A stretch of 64,000 nt of DNA from Campanula takesimana (lineage: Eukaryota > Streptophyta > Magnoliopsida > Asterales > Campanulaceae), in NCBI GenBank assembly GCA_026119855.1, contig JAOWBW010000112.1, forward strand, positions 806,001-870,000. The letters run 5' to 3'. The notes under the pieces are model-generated. The model ran no database searches, was not told the DNA's origin, and worked only from the letters and a program-made list of their open reading frames with translations. Shown one piece after another: positions 1-11,044 of the stretch (position 1 is the stretch's first letter; every line of letters begins with the position of its first letter). A program made the position numbers and the translations under genes.

Positions 1-329
1 GTAAATTAACATTGCTTAGGTTGAAAGGGTGTAGTCCCTAAATGAGGTGCCTATTGATTTCATATATAAAGGGCTCTCCATCAACCCTAGAAATCACTAC
101 ATCATTCATTATTACTCTCTCAATAATTCTTCATTAAGTGTTAAAGAAGTCAAGAGGAAAAGACACAATCATTTAGAAGATCTTCATCCCCTTAATTCTT
201 CTTCTTCATCTTAATTCTCCCAACAACGTCTGTAATGGATTCAACATGTATTTACGCTTCCGCCTTCATCTCTTCCTCAAACCTATTCCAGAAATGAGTT
301 AGGCATTCAGGGTTAAGATTGTTCCAACA
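1..329 (+). repeat. Partial 5' LTR with TATA box
   Basis: This is the right part of an LTR ending TGTTCCAACA. It aligns along its length with the 486-bp LTR at 13026-13511, including the TATATAAAGGG promoter (about 64-74 here) and the pyrimidine-rich stretch downstream. The left part lies outside the window. The LTR is clearly more diverged from the 13026 and 18554 LTRs than those two are from each other, so this insertion looks older. Confidence 0.85.
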
Positions 330-331
330 AT

Positions 332-343
332 TGGTATCAGAGC
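332..343 (+). promoter_or_regulatory. Primer binding site, tRNA-iMet type
   Basis: TGGTATCAGAGC lies two bases after the LTR end. It is complementary to the 3' end of plant initiator tRNA-Met, the usual copia primer for minus-strand DNA synthesis. Confidence 0.9.
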
Positions 344-689
344 CCGCTTATATTTTGGTTTAAGTTTGAGTTCTTTTATAAAGCTTTAATTCTTTAATTG
401 ATTTATTTTTTCCTGTTGAATCATCAAGTTTTTGATGTTGTTTAGAGACTCTAATTCATTAATAGAGTGCTAATATTCATCATCTGAATTTTCATTAAAA
501 GGTTTGAAGTTTTGATCAATGAACACAATGGTTCAAGCTTGACTATCCCTTCATAACATAGTTATGTGTAATGCATAATTATGTGGATCTACTTGCTTGA
601 ATTCTATTGTATTAAAAACAAGATTATCCTTATATAACATGTCTATACACTGTATAAATGTATACTCATGTGGATCTACTTGTTGTTCA

Positions 690-1135
690 TTGTTTTAGGA
701 CAAAATTTGGAAAAAGTGCAGCAAAAGGGACTGAAACGGTGCTTCTAGAGTGGGGTGGTTCGTCCGGGTATTTGGTTTGGTCCGGTCGGACCTCCTAGGG
801 TTTTGAATCGGTGCTAACCTGGGTTTCAGTTGGTCCGGCCGGGTATGTATGCCGGTCCGGTCGGACCTCTTATAGTATGAACAGGACTTCCATAATTTTG
901 AATCGGTGGATTTTGGTCAAAGGGTGATCCGGCCGGGTATTAAGCCCAATCCGGTCGGACCCCATGCATAGATCCGGGCGGGTCTTAGTAACAGCCCGGG
1001 TGGACCTCTTGTCTGGCACGGTCGTGTCTTTTATTTCGCGCGGCCGTGCACTAATTGTCGAAAGGCCAAATGTTTCTGTAATATGTGCTCGGGCGTGCAC
1101 TTCTCTATGCTCGACCGAGCAGACACTATTCATAG
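690..1135 (+). repeat. Array of GC-rich palindromic motifs in the retroelement leader
   Basis: In otherwise AT-rich DNA about ten copies of two related half-palindromes occur between PBS and gag. One type is GGTCCGGTCGGACC or GATCCGGCCGGGT (first copies near 778 and 833). The other is GGCACGGTCGTGT or GCGCGGCCGTGCA (near 1015-1130). Spacing is irregular, about 25-60 bases, with unrelated spacer. The leader of the sister element at 13910-14220 has the same arrangement. I see no coding capacity that explains it. A role in RNA folding, packaging or protein binding is a guess. Confidence 0.8.
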
Positions 1136-1607
1136 GCTTTGAAATATTTTAAGTTTCTGCACCATTTTGTTTCCCCTTTTGAACAAAACATACATTTTTT
1201 CAAACCTTAAAGTCTTGATTAATTATATACTTAAATAATTTTATTCATTGTTTAAATAATATTATCACCTAAGTGATTAACGTTAGTTAAACCCAAAATT
1301 GTTAAAGTGTTGAATGTTTAAGTTAATATGTGGGTAACTTGAATTTTCCAAAGAAGATCTTGACAATTGACTAAACTTGAGCATTCATGTGATAATAAGC
1401 ATTTAATCAAACATTGTTCAAACATTATTTATGAATCAACTCGCAATCCAAAGATTAGTTTTGATGTCATGTTAATTGTCTTATTGATGGATTTCATTTG
1501 ATATAATTAATCATTTATTCATAATGTAGTTACTTATAATGTTTTGTATTCATTCTTGTTCTCGATTCCCAACAGATTTACTTATTGCTTCATCCATAAT
1601 TACTGCT

Positions 1608-2174
1608 ATGAGTACCGTACCGATGCTAAGTGGGACTAATTTTAAAACTTGAAAAAATAAAATGATGATGATCTTAGGCTATATGGACATAGATCACGCA
1701 TTAAGGGAACCGTTTCCTCTTCCTCTCTCTGATGAAAGTACTCAAGAAGATTGCTTAAATATTGAGAAGTAGAAACGCTCCAACCGCGTGAGCCTAATGA
1801 TCATGAATATTGTTGTCCCGGAGACCATTTTGAAAAGTGTCTCCAAGGATGTTGATGCTAAAACATTCCTTGATATCTTTGAGGAACGTTTAGCATCTAC
1901 CTCTTCTCATGGGACAAAAATAAGAGGGAAGGATATTACGGTTGCAAGTAATAAGAAGTCTAAGGGATCATCTAATAGTCATAAGGAAAAGAAATGCTTC
2001 TTTTGCAAGGATCTCACTCACATGAAGTACAACTGCCCTAAGTACCACGCTTGGCGTGCTAAGAAAGGTATATCATTTGGTCATGTTTGTACTAAGGCTA
2101 ACTTGGTTTCAATTCCTACATATACATGGTGGTTGGATTTTGGTGCAACAACTCACATAAATGTGTCTATGTAG
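1608..2174 (+). pseudogene. Copia gag and protease start, broken by stops
   Basis: Reading starts at the ATG at 1608, matching the intact start at 14782 in the sister copy. In-frame stops lie at 1650-1652 (TGA) and 1770-1772 (TAG); the sister copy has TGG at both places, so each is a G-to-A transition. A CCHC zinc knuckle of the form CX2CX4HX4C follows at about 1996-2040 (CFFCKDLTHMKYNC). Then comes a protease-like start, WWLDFGATTH, where copia proteases normally have D-S-G; the Ser has become Phe. The central gag (UBN2) region is missing, as in the sister copy. The frame ends at a TAG at 2172. Confidence 0.85.
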
Positions 2175-2739
2175 GGTTGCCTGAATTACCGAAGACCCAG
2201 TGAAGATGAAGTGATTCATCTATATGAGAGCTGGAAATTCGGTTGAAGTTATAGGCATAAGGATTTTTTCAGTTATTGTTAAGTACTAGGTATTATTTTG
2301 TATTAAATAATACATTTATTGTACCGTCATTTGAACGGAATTATGATATCTATCACAATATTAAACAAGGAATGTTACTCTTGTTCTTTTGATAAATATA
2401 GATGTGATTTTAATTTTAATTTCAAGGTTGTTGGTACTAAGTACTTCGTCAAGTAATCTTTAATTACTTGACAATATTCAAACAATAAATGAGTCTCATA
2501 ATAATGAAACCAAAATAGAAAGCAAAAGTCATCAAGTGAAAATTCTTATACCTTATGGCATAAACATTTAGGTCATATCTCCAAGAGGAGAATTGACAAG
2601 CTTATGTCAAAAGGAATCTTTTAAACTTGATATTCCGAGAAAAGACTTTTACACTAAATTCCCTAAAATCAAGATTTACAAACACTAAAGGAAAAGTATC
2701 CTCGAGAGCATCAAGTGTCCTAGAACTAATAAATACGGA

Positions 2740-3050
2740 ATTTTGAGGGCCATTCACTACCCCTTCATGGAATGGTCAACAAAATGTTATTACGTTCATA
2801 GACAACTACTCTCATTATGGGTATATTTAATTCATGAAAAGTATTCTGGACGTTTTCAAAGTCTCATAAGGCCAAAGTTTAAGGTCAACTTAGGAAGACT
2901 ATTAAGAACATTAGGTCCGATCATGGTAGTAAATACTATGATCGGAATAACCGTTTTTGGGAACAACGTCCGGGTCATTTTTGCTCGCTATCTAGAAGAG
3001 TGTGGGATTGTCCCTCACTACAATATGCTGGGTACGGCTTACATAAATGG
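2740..3050 (+). pseudogene. Copia integrase fragment
   Basis: Across interrupted frames this stretch resembles the start of the integrase core: a phrase like TFIDNYSHYGY carrying the first catalytic Asp, then a KYLEECGIVP-like stretch and a GTAYING-like segment where the PQQNG/E motif would follow. Frames shift repeatedly and several stops are present. The similarity ends at about 3050, so the catalytic Glu region is absent. The equivalent region of the sister element lies at 15900-16230. Confidence 0.7.
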
Positions 3051-3070
3051 AGATTGTTAGGATTGGAGAT

Positions 3071-3578
3071 TGTTAGGATTGGAGTCCTAAACCGTGAGGA
3101 GACTAAGGGAGAGAAGGAGTCTAAGTCAAGGATGTGGAAGAGTTAAAGCGGAGTTCGATCAGGAGAAGGAAAACGACTGCGGAGGAGTGGGCGGCCACAC
3201 AGGGATCAGACTTGGAATAGGGCTTAAACTGGCCAAAATGGGCGGCCGCACACCTTAAAGTGGGCGACCACACACTTCTGCCATGCCAAATCTGATTTCT
3301 GATTTGTTTCCTATTTTAATTTTATCTCTTCCAAATAGACTTAAGACTTTCTTGTACACCTATATAAACATAGTTCCTGCCTAGAACACATTGTAGCACT
3401 ATATTAAAGAATATTTAATAAAATATTGGCTTGGCGATTGCTGCTGGACGTAGTTCATAAGTTGAACGAACCGGGCAAACAATTCTTGTGTTCTTTTTGT
3501 GTGATTCTCTCATATTTGTGATTGTGGGTTTTGTGTTCTTAATCTTATTTGCATCGGGGTACCACTAAATTCCCAACA
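3071..3578 (+). repeat. LTR of a different copia element (solo or truncated)
   Basis: A 508-bp block starts TGTTAGGATTGG and ends ATTCCCAACA, with a CTATATAAACA promoter near 3359. Just upstream, 16 bases (GGAGATTGTTAGGATT) occur twice in tandem (about 3049-3080), as if a GGAGAT polypurine tract plus LTR start had been duplicated. No internal region is attached on either side and I found no matching 5-bp TSD. It is therefore a remnant, perhaps the 3' end of an element that replaced the rest of the preceding one. Confidence 0.7.
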
Positions 3579-4380
3579 GATTGAAAGGGTTTAAGGCACG
3601 TTTATGATTAGGTTAATGGTGGATTCGAAGTTGCATTTTGAACAGACCAAGTTGTCCCTTTATATAGGAAGAGAAAGTATCCGTTAGATGTAAGAACACG
3701 GTTGTAATAAATGTGTTTTTGATGATGTGGCATTCTAGGTTAAAGAATTTGCTGTCTAGCCTTTTTTGCTGTCTTCACTGAGCTTGTTGTTTGGAGTCTT
3801 TAGTCATGACTTGTGCTCAAGTCTTGAGGGTTTGCTGCTAGAGGTTTGGTGTCTTGGTTTGGTGTCTAAGATTAATTGAGTTGATTCAAAAAAAAATTTA
3901 TCAAAACATTTCTGTCTAACTTGATTAATTATATTAATCTAAGTTAGGACCTAACAAAAACAAACAACTCGGTCTCTTTTAGCAGGAAAACAAGCTTTAA
4001 AGACTGTGCCTCTAATGGTATCTAAACGAAGGAGCCAACCCCCATATGATGATCTCTAGAGCGAAGCAAAAGGAGTAGATTACTTGCTTTGAAATACTAG
4101 CTTGGGGATTGTTCATATCATCCCTATCAACATTTTCAGAAATGGCTAGAGGATATGTATGTGTGTATATTGAAATAATAGATTGGACGAACGACAAGGT
4201 AGGGTAATGTACTATAGCATTTGTTACAATTAATGCAACGTACTACGATTTGACATCTTAATGAAATATACTTTATCATTTCGTTACATATAATGGAACG
4301 CACCCTAACGACGTTAAAAAGGTAACTGAAATGTCAACAATTTTAGAAAAAGAGTAACATTAGTTAAATATACTTAACAT
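3579..4380. other. Non-coding stretch, no feature recognised
   Basis: AT-rich sequence with only short random frames. I see no terminal repeat, RNA gene or conserved protein. It ends in a T/A-rich tract just before a C-rich patch. Confidence 0.5.
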
Positions 4381-4740
4381 TTGTTAGCCTATTTAATGGG
4401 TTTTGTAGCTCCATACTTACCTCTCACAGCCCTCTGTGTGCCATCTTTCTCCACCAGATGTCCGCCCCACACCACCATCAGCCGGCCACAAACCACCAGC
4501 CACCAACTATCAGATCTGAAACTTCTTCATCAGTCAAGCACAACACTTATTCCCTTCAACAATGGCGTCCCTGTTCATCTTCCCCACAGCTGCAATGTCT
4601 GACCTTAAAGCCTTCCAAATCTCGTGACCCTTTCCGACAATGTCTGTGCACCAACCCCCTCCTACCTCTTCAAGTTCCTCCGGCTGAATACACCATCAAG
4701 AAATCGACATCTCGACTGATGCGTCTCTCCTCTTAGTCGC
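4381..4740 (+). other. C-rich gene-like patch, unrecognised
   Basis: Base composition changes sharply here to CA- and CT-rich. Frames of 60-90 codons are open (for example 4458-4736, rich in Pro, Ser, Thr and His), and an ATGGCGTCC at 4562 looks like the start of a plastid-targeted protein but stops after about 20 codons. A long T/G-rich stretch with intron-like composition follows (4740-5000). It could be a degraded first exon or 5' UTR of a host gene. I do not recognise the product. Confidence 0.25.
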
Positions 4741-5687
4741 CTATTTTGCTACATGTTAAACTAATTTCTAGTGTTTGATTTGATATGCATTGGATTCGAT
4801 TTTGGCTATGGTTCGATTTCGCCCGGGATTGAATTCGATTCTTGGGTTAGATCGGTTTTAGGGTTCGAAAAGGCTAGGTTTTGTTCACTTTGAATTTGAT
4901 TTGTGTTTGATTTTCTTGTTCAATTTGGGTTCGATTTGAGATTCCTAGTGTTGAGATCTGGGTTCATTCTTGGTGTTCATCGATCCATTATTTTTTGTTG
5001 GTTTGAATTTGGAAACAAATTCGATGGATGTTACTTCATTAACGATTGTTACTTCATTAACGATTGTTAGTTTATTTAACGAATTTGTTCATTTCGTTAA
5101 TAAAATTTAACGTCATCCAACATGGTTGCATTATTTGTAACCCGACATAAAAGTACGTTTCATTATGTTGTTAAAGAAGAGTAGGTTACCTTTTGTATAA
5201 CCAAGAGTGTAGTACGTTGCATTGGTTTGTAATTATCTCATAATAGATTCCAACTTGAAATTAATAGGGGTTTCAAGTCAGTTTTCTAACTTCCATTACG
5301 ATTCATGAAAATTAACTTATGGACAGGTAATGAGAAGAATTACTGACTTCAAGGGGGTTAGTGAAAAGATACACATATACACGTTCTTAAAAGAGAACTC
5401 TCCCCTCATGTTCGTTGCCTCTCGCTCTTTGACATTTCTTTTTCTCTTCACAAACACATAACAAAGCCATGGTTATTCTTCAATGACTCCATGAACTGTG
5501 AATTCATGTGTTAATCTGCCATTAATTGCCATGGTTTGATTCCCATTACTGATTAACCAAAGAACATCACAAAGATATTGTAAGATCCAGAAGGATGCAA
5601 TCGAGATTTTGGCAAATTAGGTATGTCACAAGACCCATTTACGTTTCTGCAATTCCTTACATGTTTACATTCAGAATCAGAGCACAT
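4741..5687. other. Intergenic, intron-like composition
   Basis: T-rich sequence with scattered GATTCGATT and TTTGGGTT phrases. No coding frame or terminal repeat is recognised. Confidence 0.4.
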
Positions 5688-6514
5688 CAGTGGCGGATCT
5701 AGAAATTTAAGTGAGAGGGGTCAAATTTTAAGGTAACGGAAAAATTATTATCCCATATTGAAATCTCAAAATTTAATGTGCATATATAACCTATTTTCAT
5801 AATTATGAGTTCAAATAAAATAACAATAAGAGCAATTATAGAGAGTTAATACTTAACTACACCGTCAACAACGACAAACAATTTATGAATGTCTTTTTTA
5901 TTTAATAGACATTATAAAAATGTTTACTTTTTATAAGATTTAATGGTATACAATTTTATGGCAAAAAAGTTTATATATTGTGGTTATCTACTTTTAAAAA
6001 ATTTAATCTTGCAAGTATATGCTGACATGACAAAGAAATTGGTGAAAAGACATTTGGGAACAAAGTATTTTTAGATAATATACACTCCCTCCGTCTAATA
6101 ATAATGGTTATCAAAATTGAATGTGTGGGATATAAGTGGATTGTTGTTGCAAGTGGGCAAGTGGGTTTCATTGAATAAAGTTATAATATTGAGTTTCTAT
6201 TTTGGGATAGTAACACTTGTTATCTGACGCTAAAAAAGAAAATAAGTATTTTTTATTATGGGCCAGAAGGAATATTTTGTTTGATTTTTTTTTATTTTAA
6301 TAAAAAAGACAATCATTTTGAGACATTCTCGAATGTAGAGAGTATAAATATAAATACTCAATTTTGAGGGAAGTTAAATTATAAAATTTGAGGGGAGGGG
6401 GGCAACTAAGGTAATAACATAACTTTTATTAAAAATATAAAGGCTGAATTGGAATAAAGGGAAAACTCAGGAGGGTCAAGTGACCCCCCTCACCAATACG
6501 TGCATCCGCCAGTG
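5688..6514. mobile_element. hAT-type non-autonomous element (MITE), 827 bp
   Basis: The left end reads CAGTGGCGGATCTAG and the right end, reversed, CACTGGCGGATGC; ten of the first eleven bases of the terminal inverted repeat agree. An 8-bp duplication GAGCACAT flanks it (5680-5687 and 6515-6522). An 8-bp TSD with CA...TG ends fits the hAT superfamily. Near both ends are runs reading like GGGGTCA or TGACCCCCC, as in the element at 40192-41683. There is no transposase. A degenerate Stowaway-like MITE sits inside. Confidence 0.85.
6085..6342. mobile_element. Degenerate Stowaway-like MITE nested in the hAT MITE
   Basis: The left end CTCCCTCCGTCTAATAATAA and the right end, reversed (CTCTCTACATTCGAGA, then CAAAATGATTGTC), resemble Stowaway ends, with TA nearby on both sides. 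Several mismatches make this tentative. Confidence 0.5.
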
Positions 6515-6589
6515 GAGCACATCATGATAATATGTTATTGTATTCAATGTGCATCACCCATATAGACTATGTATACCAATTCCTTCCTT

Positions 6590-7590
6590 TGCTAAATAGT
6601 TTCACTTCTCTTCATAAAAGGATTGCTAAAATCTCAAAACAAATCCAAGTGCAATATATCTAGCCATTGTTCAACTCTTACTATATATAAGGTATGTGCA
6701 TAGACTTACTGCCTCACTAGCTAAGGTGCTTTGACTACTAACTTTTTTGTTACTACAACTTCGCATGTTTTGTTCAAAACTTCATCATCTCTAGCCATTG
6801 TTCTCACTATCTTTTCGGGCATCAGTGCACCACTCTTTAATATTTTCCATGACTTTTAGGTCTTAATTAGTATAACTCACAATTATGGACTTTAATTCTC
6901 TAAACTTAGGATTTCAAAATATTCCTTACACACAATACCGACATATTTTTTTTATTGATAATATTTACTTGATTCACTAAAGAAATGACTCTCAGAGGCA
7001 ATAAAATGGCCAATGGATGGACAAATTTTTTTAGGAATTGAAGTAGAGATTCCACTGGAGAAATTTATTTCAGTCTTCACATTTATTTAGTTTCTATGTG
7101 ATTCATACCATCACCAACATGTATTTTCTTAATTTTTATGTGCCTTAAAATCATGCATGACTTTAATTCACATAAACATAGAGAACACGTAAGTTGGTGA
7201 CAGGATGAATCACAAAGAATCTTAAATTGGAGAAATGGAAGAAAATTTGCTCTATTAAAATCCCTCCTTCCATTTCATTAAAAAAAAATTATCTCTTCAT
7301 TGGTGATTTTGTCTTCTATGATCTTCTTACCTCAGAGCAAAATTAATAAGACTATAAAATCAATAATAATTGTTAGCTTTGGTTTTGGGGCAAGAAATAT
7401 GAAACAAATTAAAGGAAGGTGCACCGGTGTCACAAAAAACCATTAGTGAGAACAATGCCTAGAGATGATGATGCAGTTTTGGATCAATTTTAACCAAAAA
7501 TGAGCGGTTGAAGTAGCTAGCTAGTAAGGCATCAAGTCTATGCACACATCACATAATTAACTGAGAGTTGAAACACAAGCCACTCTTCGT
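6590..7590. repeat. Long diverged inverted repeat, about 0.45-0.5 kb arms
   Basis: The left arm (about 6640-7140) and right arm (about 7141-7590) are reverse complements with many mismatches. Marker phrases include CCATTGTTCTCACTA and GTGCATAGACTT on the left against TAGTGAGAACAATG and AAGTCTATGCAC on the right. Near the centre GATTCATACCATCACCAAC pairs with GTTGGTGACAGGATGAATC. There is no coding frame. A direct copy of the left-arm sequence lies at 9780-9935 plus 10858-10990. A transcript would fold into a long imperfect hairpin, so a foldback transposon or a small-RNA-producing locus are both possible. Confidence 0.75.
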
Positions 7591-7599
7591 AGGCACCAA

Positions 7600-8245
7600 G
7601 TGATACGGGGAAAACGCAACGGAAAAAAATAATAAAGAAAATGGATAGAAAAGGATAGATATGCTCACCACTTCAAGGAATCCACCTTGAAGATACAGGG
7701 CATAAACAACTCACCACTCTAAGGAATCCACCAAAGAGATACAGGGTTGTGTTTGTTCACCACTAAACGGAATCCACCGAATAGATAAAGAACAAGAAAA
7801 GATGGCACAAAGCACAATCTTATATTTTATAAACTCAATAATCAACTCTCTCTTACAATGATAATTGTAGCCTATTTATAGTTACTTGGAACATCCCTCC
7901 AAGCCTAGGAATACAAAAGATGCTAAAATATTGATTAAACAATTATGATAAAAAGATAAGATAACCTAGAAATTTTAAGAGACTTGATGAACATGAAGAT
8001 TTGACCAATTTTCGGATGTACTTGGCTTTCAGACTACCCTGAGGTCAAACAGCCATAACTCCCTCTAGAAAATTCCAAATTCCAATCCGAAAAGTGCTCC
8101 AGAAACTAGACTCAAAGATCTTTCTTATTATATTTTTCTTGTAATTTTTGGCTGAACGAACTGGAAGATACATTATGTAAAAGTGGACTGACTTTATTGA
8201 GACTGTCAAATACCAACCATTTGGTTCCCGCGTCACCAAGTTCTC
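7600..8245 (-). other. LTR-like remnant with a three-copy internal repeat
   Basis: Between 7667 and 7793 an imperfect unit of about 45 bases occurs three times, each with TCACCACT...GGAATCCACC...GATA. On the minus strand a promoter-like ACTATAAATAGG lies near 7875-7886. The stretch abuts a truncated copia gag at 8245. It resembles LTR or UTR material of another retroelement, but I could not find its ends. Confidence 0.4.
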
Positions 8246-8249
8246 TTGT

Positions 8250-8787
8250 TAAGTCAATTTGCTTACTAACCTAGCATTAGAGATGGGTTCACCTAGGGTG
8301 AGACACTCATTTGAGATATCTTTGATTTTAGCAGAATAGCTTTTGATATCCCTAGTAGCTGACATTCTTAAGTTTTCAAACTTTGTCATGAGTATTCTCA
8401 ACCTAGTCCCCTTACTCCTTCATCTCCTTCATAATAAGCTTGAAGAATATCCCAAGCATTTTTAGCAACGCTTTGATTGGTGACCAGTCTATACATATCT
8501 TCATCGACATGACTGGATATAGAACCCAAAGCCTTGGAGTTATAATTTGCTATGGTTATTTCCTCAGTTGTCCAGTCCTTCTCCGGTTTAGAAAGATAGA
8601 CTTTCTCAGAGGAGGATTCTCCCTCTAAAGCCTTACTTTCAATTCTAGAAGGAGTCCATGCAACTATAATACTCCTCCATGCCCTTTCATCAATTGCTTT
8701 GATGTAGAGACGCATTTTGGATTTCCATAAAGTATAGTTAGTACCATCCAAGACATGAGGACGATATTGACTTAACTGACTATCCAT
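8250..8787 (-). pseudogene. Copia gag N-terminal fragment (UBN2-type)
   Basis: On the minus strand the frame starts at an ATG (8785-8787) 43 bases beyond the primer binding site. It reads as a typical copia gag start: LDGTNYTLWKSKMRLYIKA, then a KNAWDILQAYYEG stretch. A frameshift at about 8398 breaks it; the next frame continues with KFENLRMS, KDISNECLTLGEP and NARLVSKL as far as about 8250. Zinc knuckle, protease and pol are absent. It belongs with the LTR at 8845-9486. Confidence 0.85.
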
Positions 8788-8830
8788 GATGACTATCCTT
8801 TCTGGATCACACTCAGTATATCGAGTGGAG

Positions 8831-8843
8831 GCTCTGATACCAA
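8831..8843 (-). promoter_or_regulatory. Primer binding site of the minus-strand copia remnant
   Basis: Reversed, this reads TTGGTATCAGAGC, directly inside the LTR that ends at 8845. It fits tRNA-iMet priming. Confidence 0.85.
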
Positions 8844-8844
8844 T

Positions 8845-9486
8845 TGAAAGTGTAGATAGCTAGGACAGTCCAATACAGAGTAGAGGTGTGAATCTTGGTG
8901 TCAAAACACAACAGATTACACCACAACACAAGCAGCGGAATAGTAATTTAAAAAGAACGGAATTAACACTTATCTATAGCAAAGTGCTGTAGATAACAAA
9001 ACTTCTCTTATTAAAAATCTTATAAGGTTGTTCAAGAAACTCAGAAACTAATAGAATCACTCAATACTAAACACTCAAGAATACAAGTTTTACAGCAACT
9101 TGTATTCAACTAAAGCTTAACAAAACACAAGATGTTTTGCACTCTCCTTAGAATATCTGTTTCTCTTCTATCAGAATGCACACCAATAATGTTCACCAGC
9201 TCTTTTGATTTATATGCGTTAAGGCTTGTCTATGGTTGGCCCTCCTACGAAGACTCCAAATTTTTGGAAGGATCTTGAGATAATCTTCTCAGAATTCTAA
9301 CATTATCCTTTCGATACTTGAGCCATTCTAATTCTTTGAGAGATACCTACAAATCTGCAAAAGATATACACAACACTAAATAACCAATTAGAAAGTTAGT
9401 GACTTAAAATGAATATTTACAAGAAAGTAACTAATCTTGGTTCACAATAAGAACTCAAAAATCGTGTGACATACTTCACACTTTCA
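8845..9486 (-). repeat. 5' LTR (minus strand), 642 bp
   Basis: On the minus strand the block starts TGAAAGTG and ends CACTTTCA, and is followed by the PBS and gag. TGAAAG...CTTTCA ends also occur on the SIRE-like LTRs at 31604 and 36955. No second LTR is present, so the element was truncated at its 3' side. Confidence 0.8.
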
Positions 9487-9779
9487 ATTACATACTCGTA
9501 AAGTCATGTAATAACTTCCCTCATTTTGTTGTTTACACATACTATATTTTTTAAGTAAATTTAAAAGACCATGTTCTAACGGCTCTAATCTGAATATGTT
9601 AAGGGACTTTGTCTTAAACGAAGACGGAGTTACATAAAAGTGAGAATACAAAAAGCATGTCAACCTCATGATATAAAAAAGAAATACTCCCTCCCAAAAG
9701 GTGTCTCATTGTACATTGCATGCATTTTAATAATGGCGATTCTTTTGTTGTTGATTTGGGGGTGCCACTATTTCTTCCT

Positions 9780-9935
9780 TTATTAAATATTTCATAAAGG
9801 GATTGCTTAAATTTCAAGATCCAACTCCATTTTCTCTAGCCATTGTTCCACTCTCACTATATACATGTATATGAGATGTGTGCATAGATTTGATGCCTCA
9901 ATAGCTAGGTGCTTCGACTTCTAACTTTTTTGTTA
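9780..9935 (+). repeat. Direct copy of the inverted-repeat arm, left part
   Basis: This aligns with 6585-6760 (shared phrases CATAAAGGGATTGCT, GCCATTGTTC, GTGCATAGA, TAACTTTTTTGTTA). It continues at 10858-10990 after the Mutator-like insertion, and so serves as an empty-site comparison for that insertion. Confidence 0.75.
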
Positions 9936-10849
9936 GCCAAAATCTTGGGTAAAACGCGTTTTACAAGGCGCTCAGGAAAAGCGTGTTTTTAAAAAAGCGC
10001 GGTGGAATTTTTGTAAATATGCGGAACTTCTTTAAAAAAACGTGCGGTGACATTTTTGTAAATAATCGGAACTTTTCAAACGGTTCTGGATATCAATATA
10101 AAGCCATCTGGATGTAATTTTTTAAACACATTTGAAGAAGGTCATAGACAACAAACATTCTGGATATCAACATCAAATTGTTCGGATATATATATAAAGT
10201 CATCTGGTATGAGTTTCAAGCACATTTTAAGAAAGTCTTGGCCAAGTAATATTCTGGACATCAACCTCAAAGGGTTTTGGACATCAATAATAAAGCCCCC
10301 TGTATATGATTTAATGATTTTTGAACAAAGTCATGGCCAACAAACCCTTTGGGTATCAAGTTAATAGGTTATGTATAGAAATAATAAAGGTTTCTGGATA
10401 TTATTTTTTATTGTAAATGTGAGAAAAAATAATAAAAAAATTAAAATTAAAAAAAAATATATATTTTTTTAGTGCAAGTGAGGGTGTATTTTTTAGTGTC
10501 AGTTCTAGTGTTTTTGATAGCCAGTTGTAGTGTTTTAGATAGTCAGATAGCATTTTGAAAGAACCTTTAAAGCTGAAAAGAACCTTTGAGACAGATAACC
10601 AGAACCTTTGAATCGGATAGCCAGAACCTTTGAAAGTGATTTCCAGATGGGTTTTTTTGAAAGGAAATTTGAAGAGAAACAGAAGCCATATAGCTTCGCC
10701 CCTAATTCCGTGTTTAAAATCGCCAAAAGACATCGTTTAGGACCTCAAATTGTCATTTGCAGTTTTTTTTTTCCAGCAAATCGCGTCGTTTTTGCAAAAC
10801 ACGTTTTTCTTAATCACTTGGTAAAACGCGTTTTACAAGAGACCAACCC
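9936..10849. mobile_element. Mutator-like non-autonomous element, 914 bp
   Basis: A 9-bp duplication TTTTTGTTA flanks it (9927-9935 and 10850-10858); the uninterrupted paralogue near 6745 has the site once. A 9-bp TSD and a start with G are typical of Mutator-like elements. Each end holds the perfect palindrome GTAAAACGCGTTTTAC (at 9949 and 10820). The interior has repeated phrases TCTGGATATCAATATAAAG and GATAGCCAGAACCTTTGA. No transposase is present. A shorter relative lies at 39591-40067. Confidence 0.85.
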
Positions 10850-10857
10850 TTTTTGTT

Positions 10858-10990
10858 ACTCCACCTTCTCTTTTTTTTTTGGTTCAAAACTTAATCATCT
10901 CTAGCTACTATTCTCACTAAGGCTTTTGGGGCTTTAGAGCACCAGTATTTTAATCTTTTCAATGATTCTTGGGTCTTAATTTTAACTTAC
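10858..10990 (+). repeat. Direct copy of the inverted-repeat arm, right part
   Basis: Continues the copy at 9780-9935 and aligns with about 6748-6900 (shared phrases TTCAAAACTT, ATCATCTCTAG, TTCTCACTA, AGAGCACCAG). Confidence 0.7.
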
Positions 10991-11044
10991 ATTTACGGTC
11001 TGTAATTCCCTACACGGACATTAAAAGAAAAAAAATTACCGTAC

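Larger units (their letters stand above)
1..3050 (+). mobile_element. Decayed Ty1/copia retrotransposon, 5' end cut by the window
   Basis: The left edge lies inside a 5' LTR that closes at 329 with TGTTCCAACA. It is followed by a primer binding site TGGTATCAGAGC (332-343), complementary to initiator tRNA-Met, then a leader, a gag relic and an integrase relic. The order LTR, PBS, gag, protease, integrase is that of copia elements. The layout and sequence match the element at 13026-19039, so the two are one family. Homology stops at about 3050 inside integrase; reverse transcriptase, RNase H and the matching 3' LTR are missing. Both gag and integrase carry stops, so this copy is dead. Confidence 0.85.

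Noticed and set aside
4012..4197. Short minus-strand frame of 61 codons
   Set aside because: No family resemblance, no promoter or context; length is expected by chance in this composition.
9687..9730. Stowaway MITE starting ACTCCCTCCCAAAAGG (also 26887 and 27112)
   Set aside because: Only one end is visible; no partner end in inverted orientation within a plausible distance.
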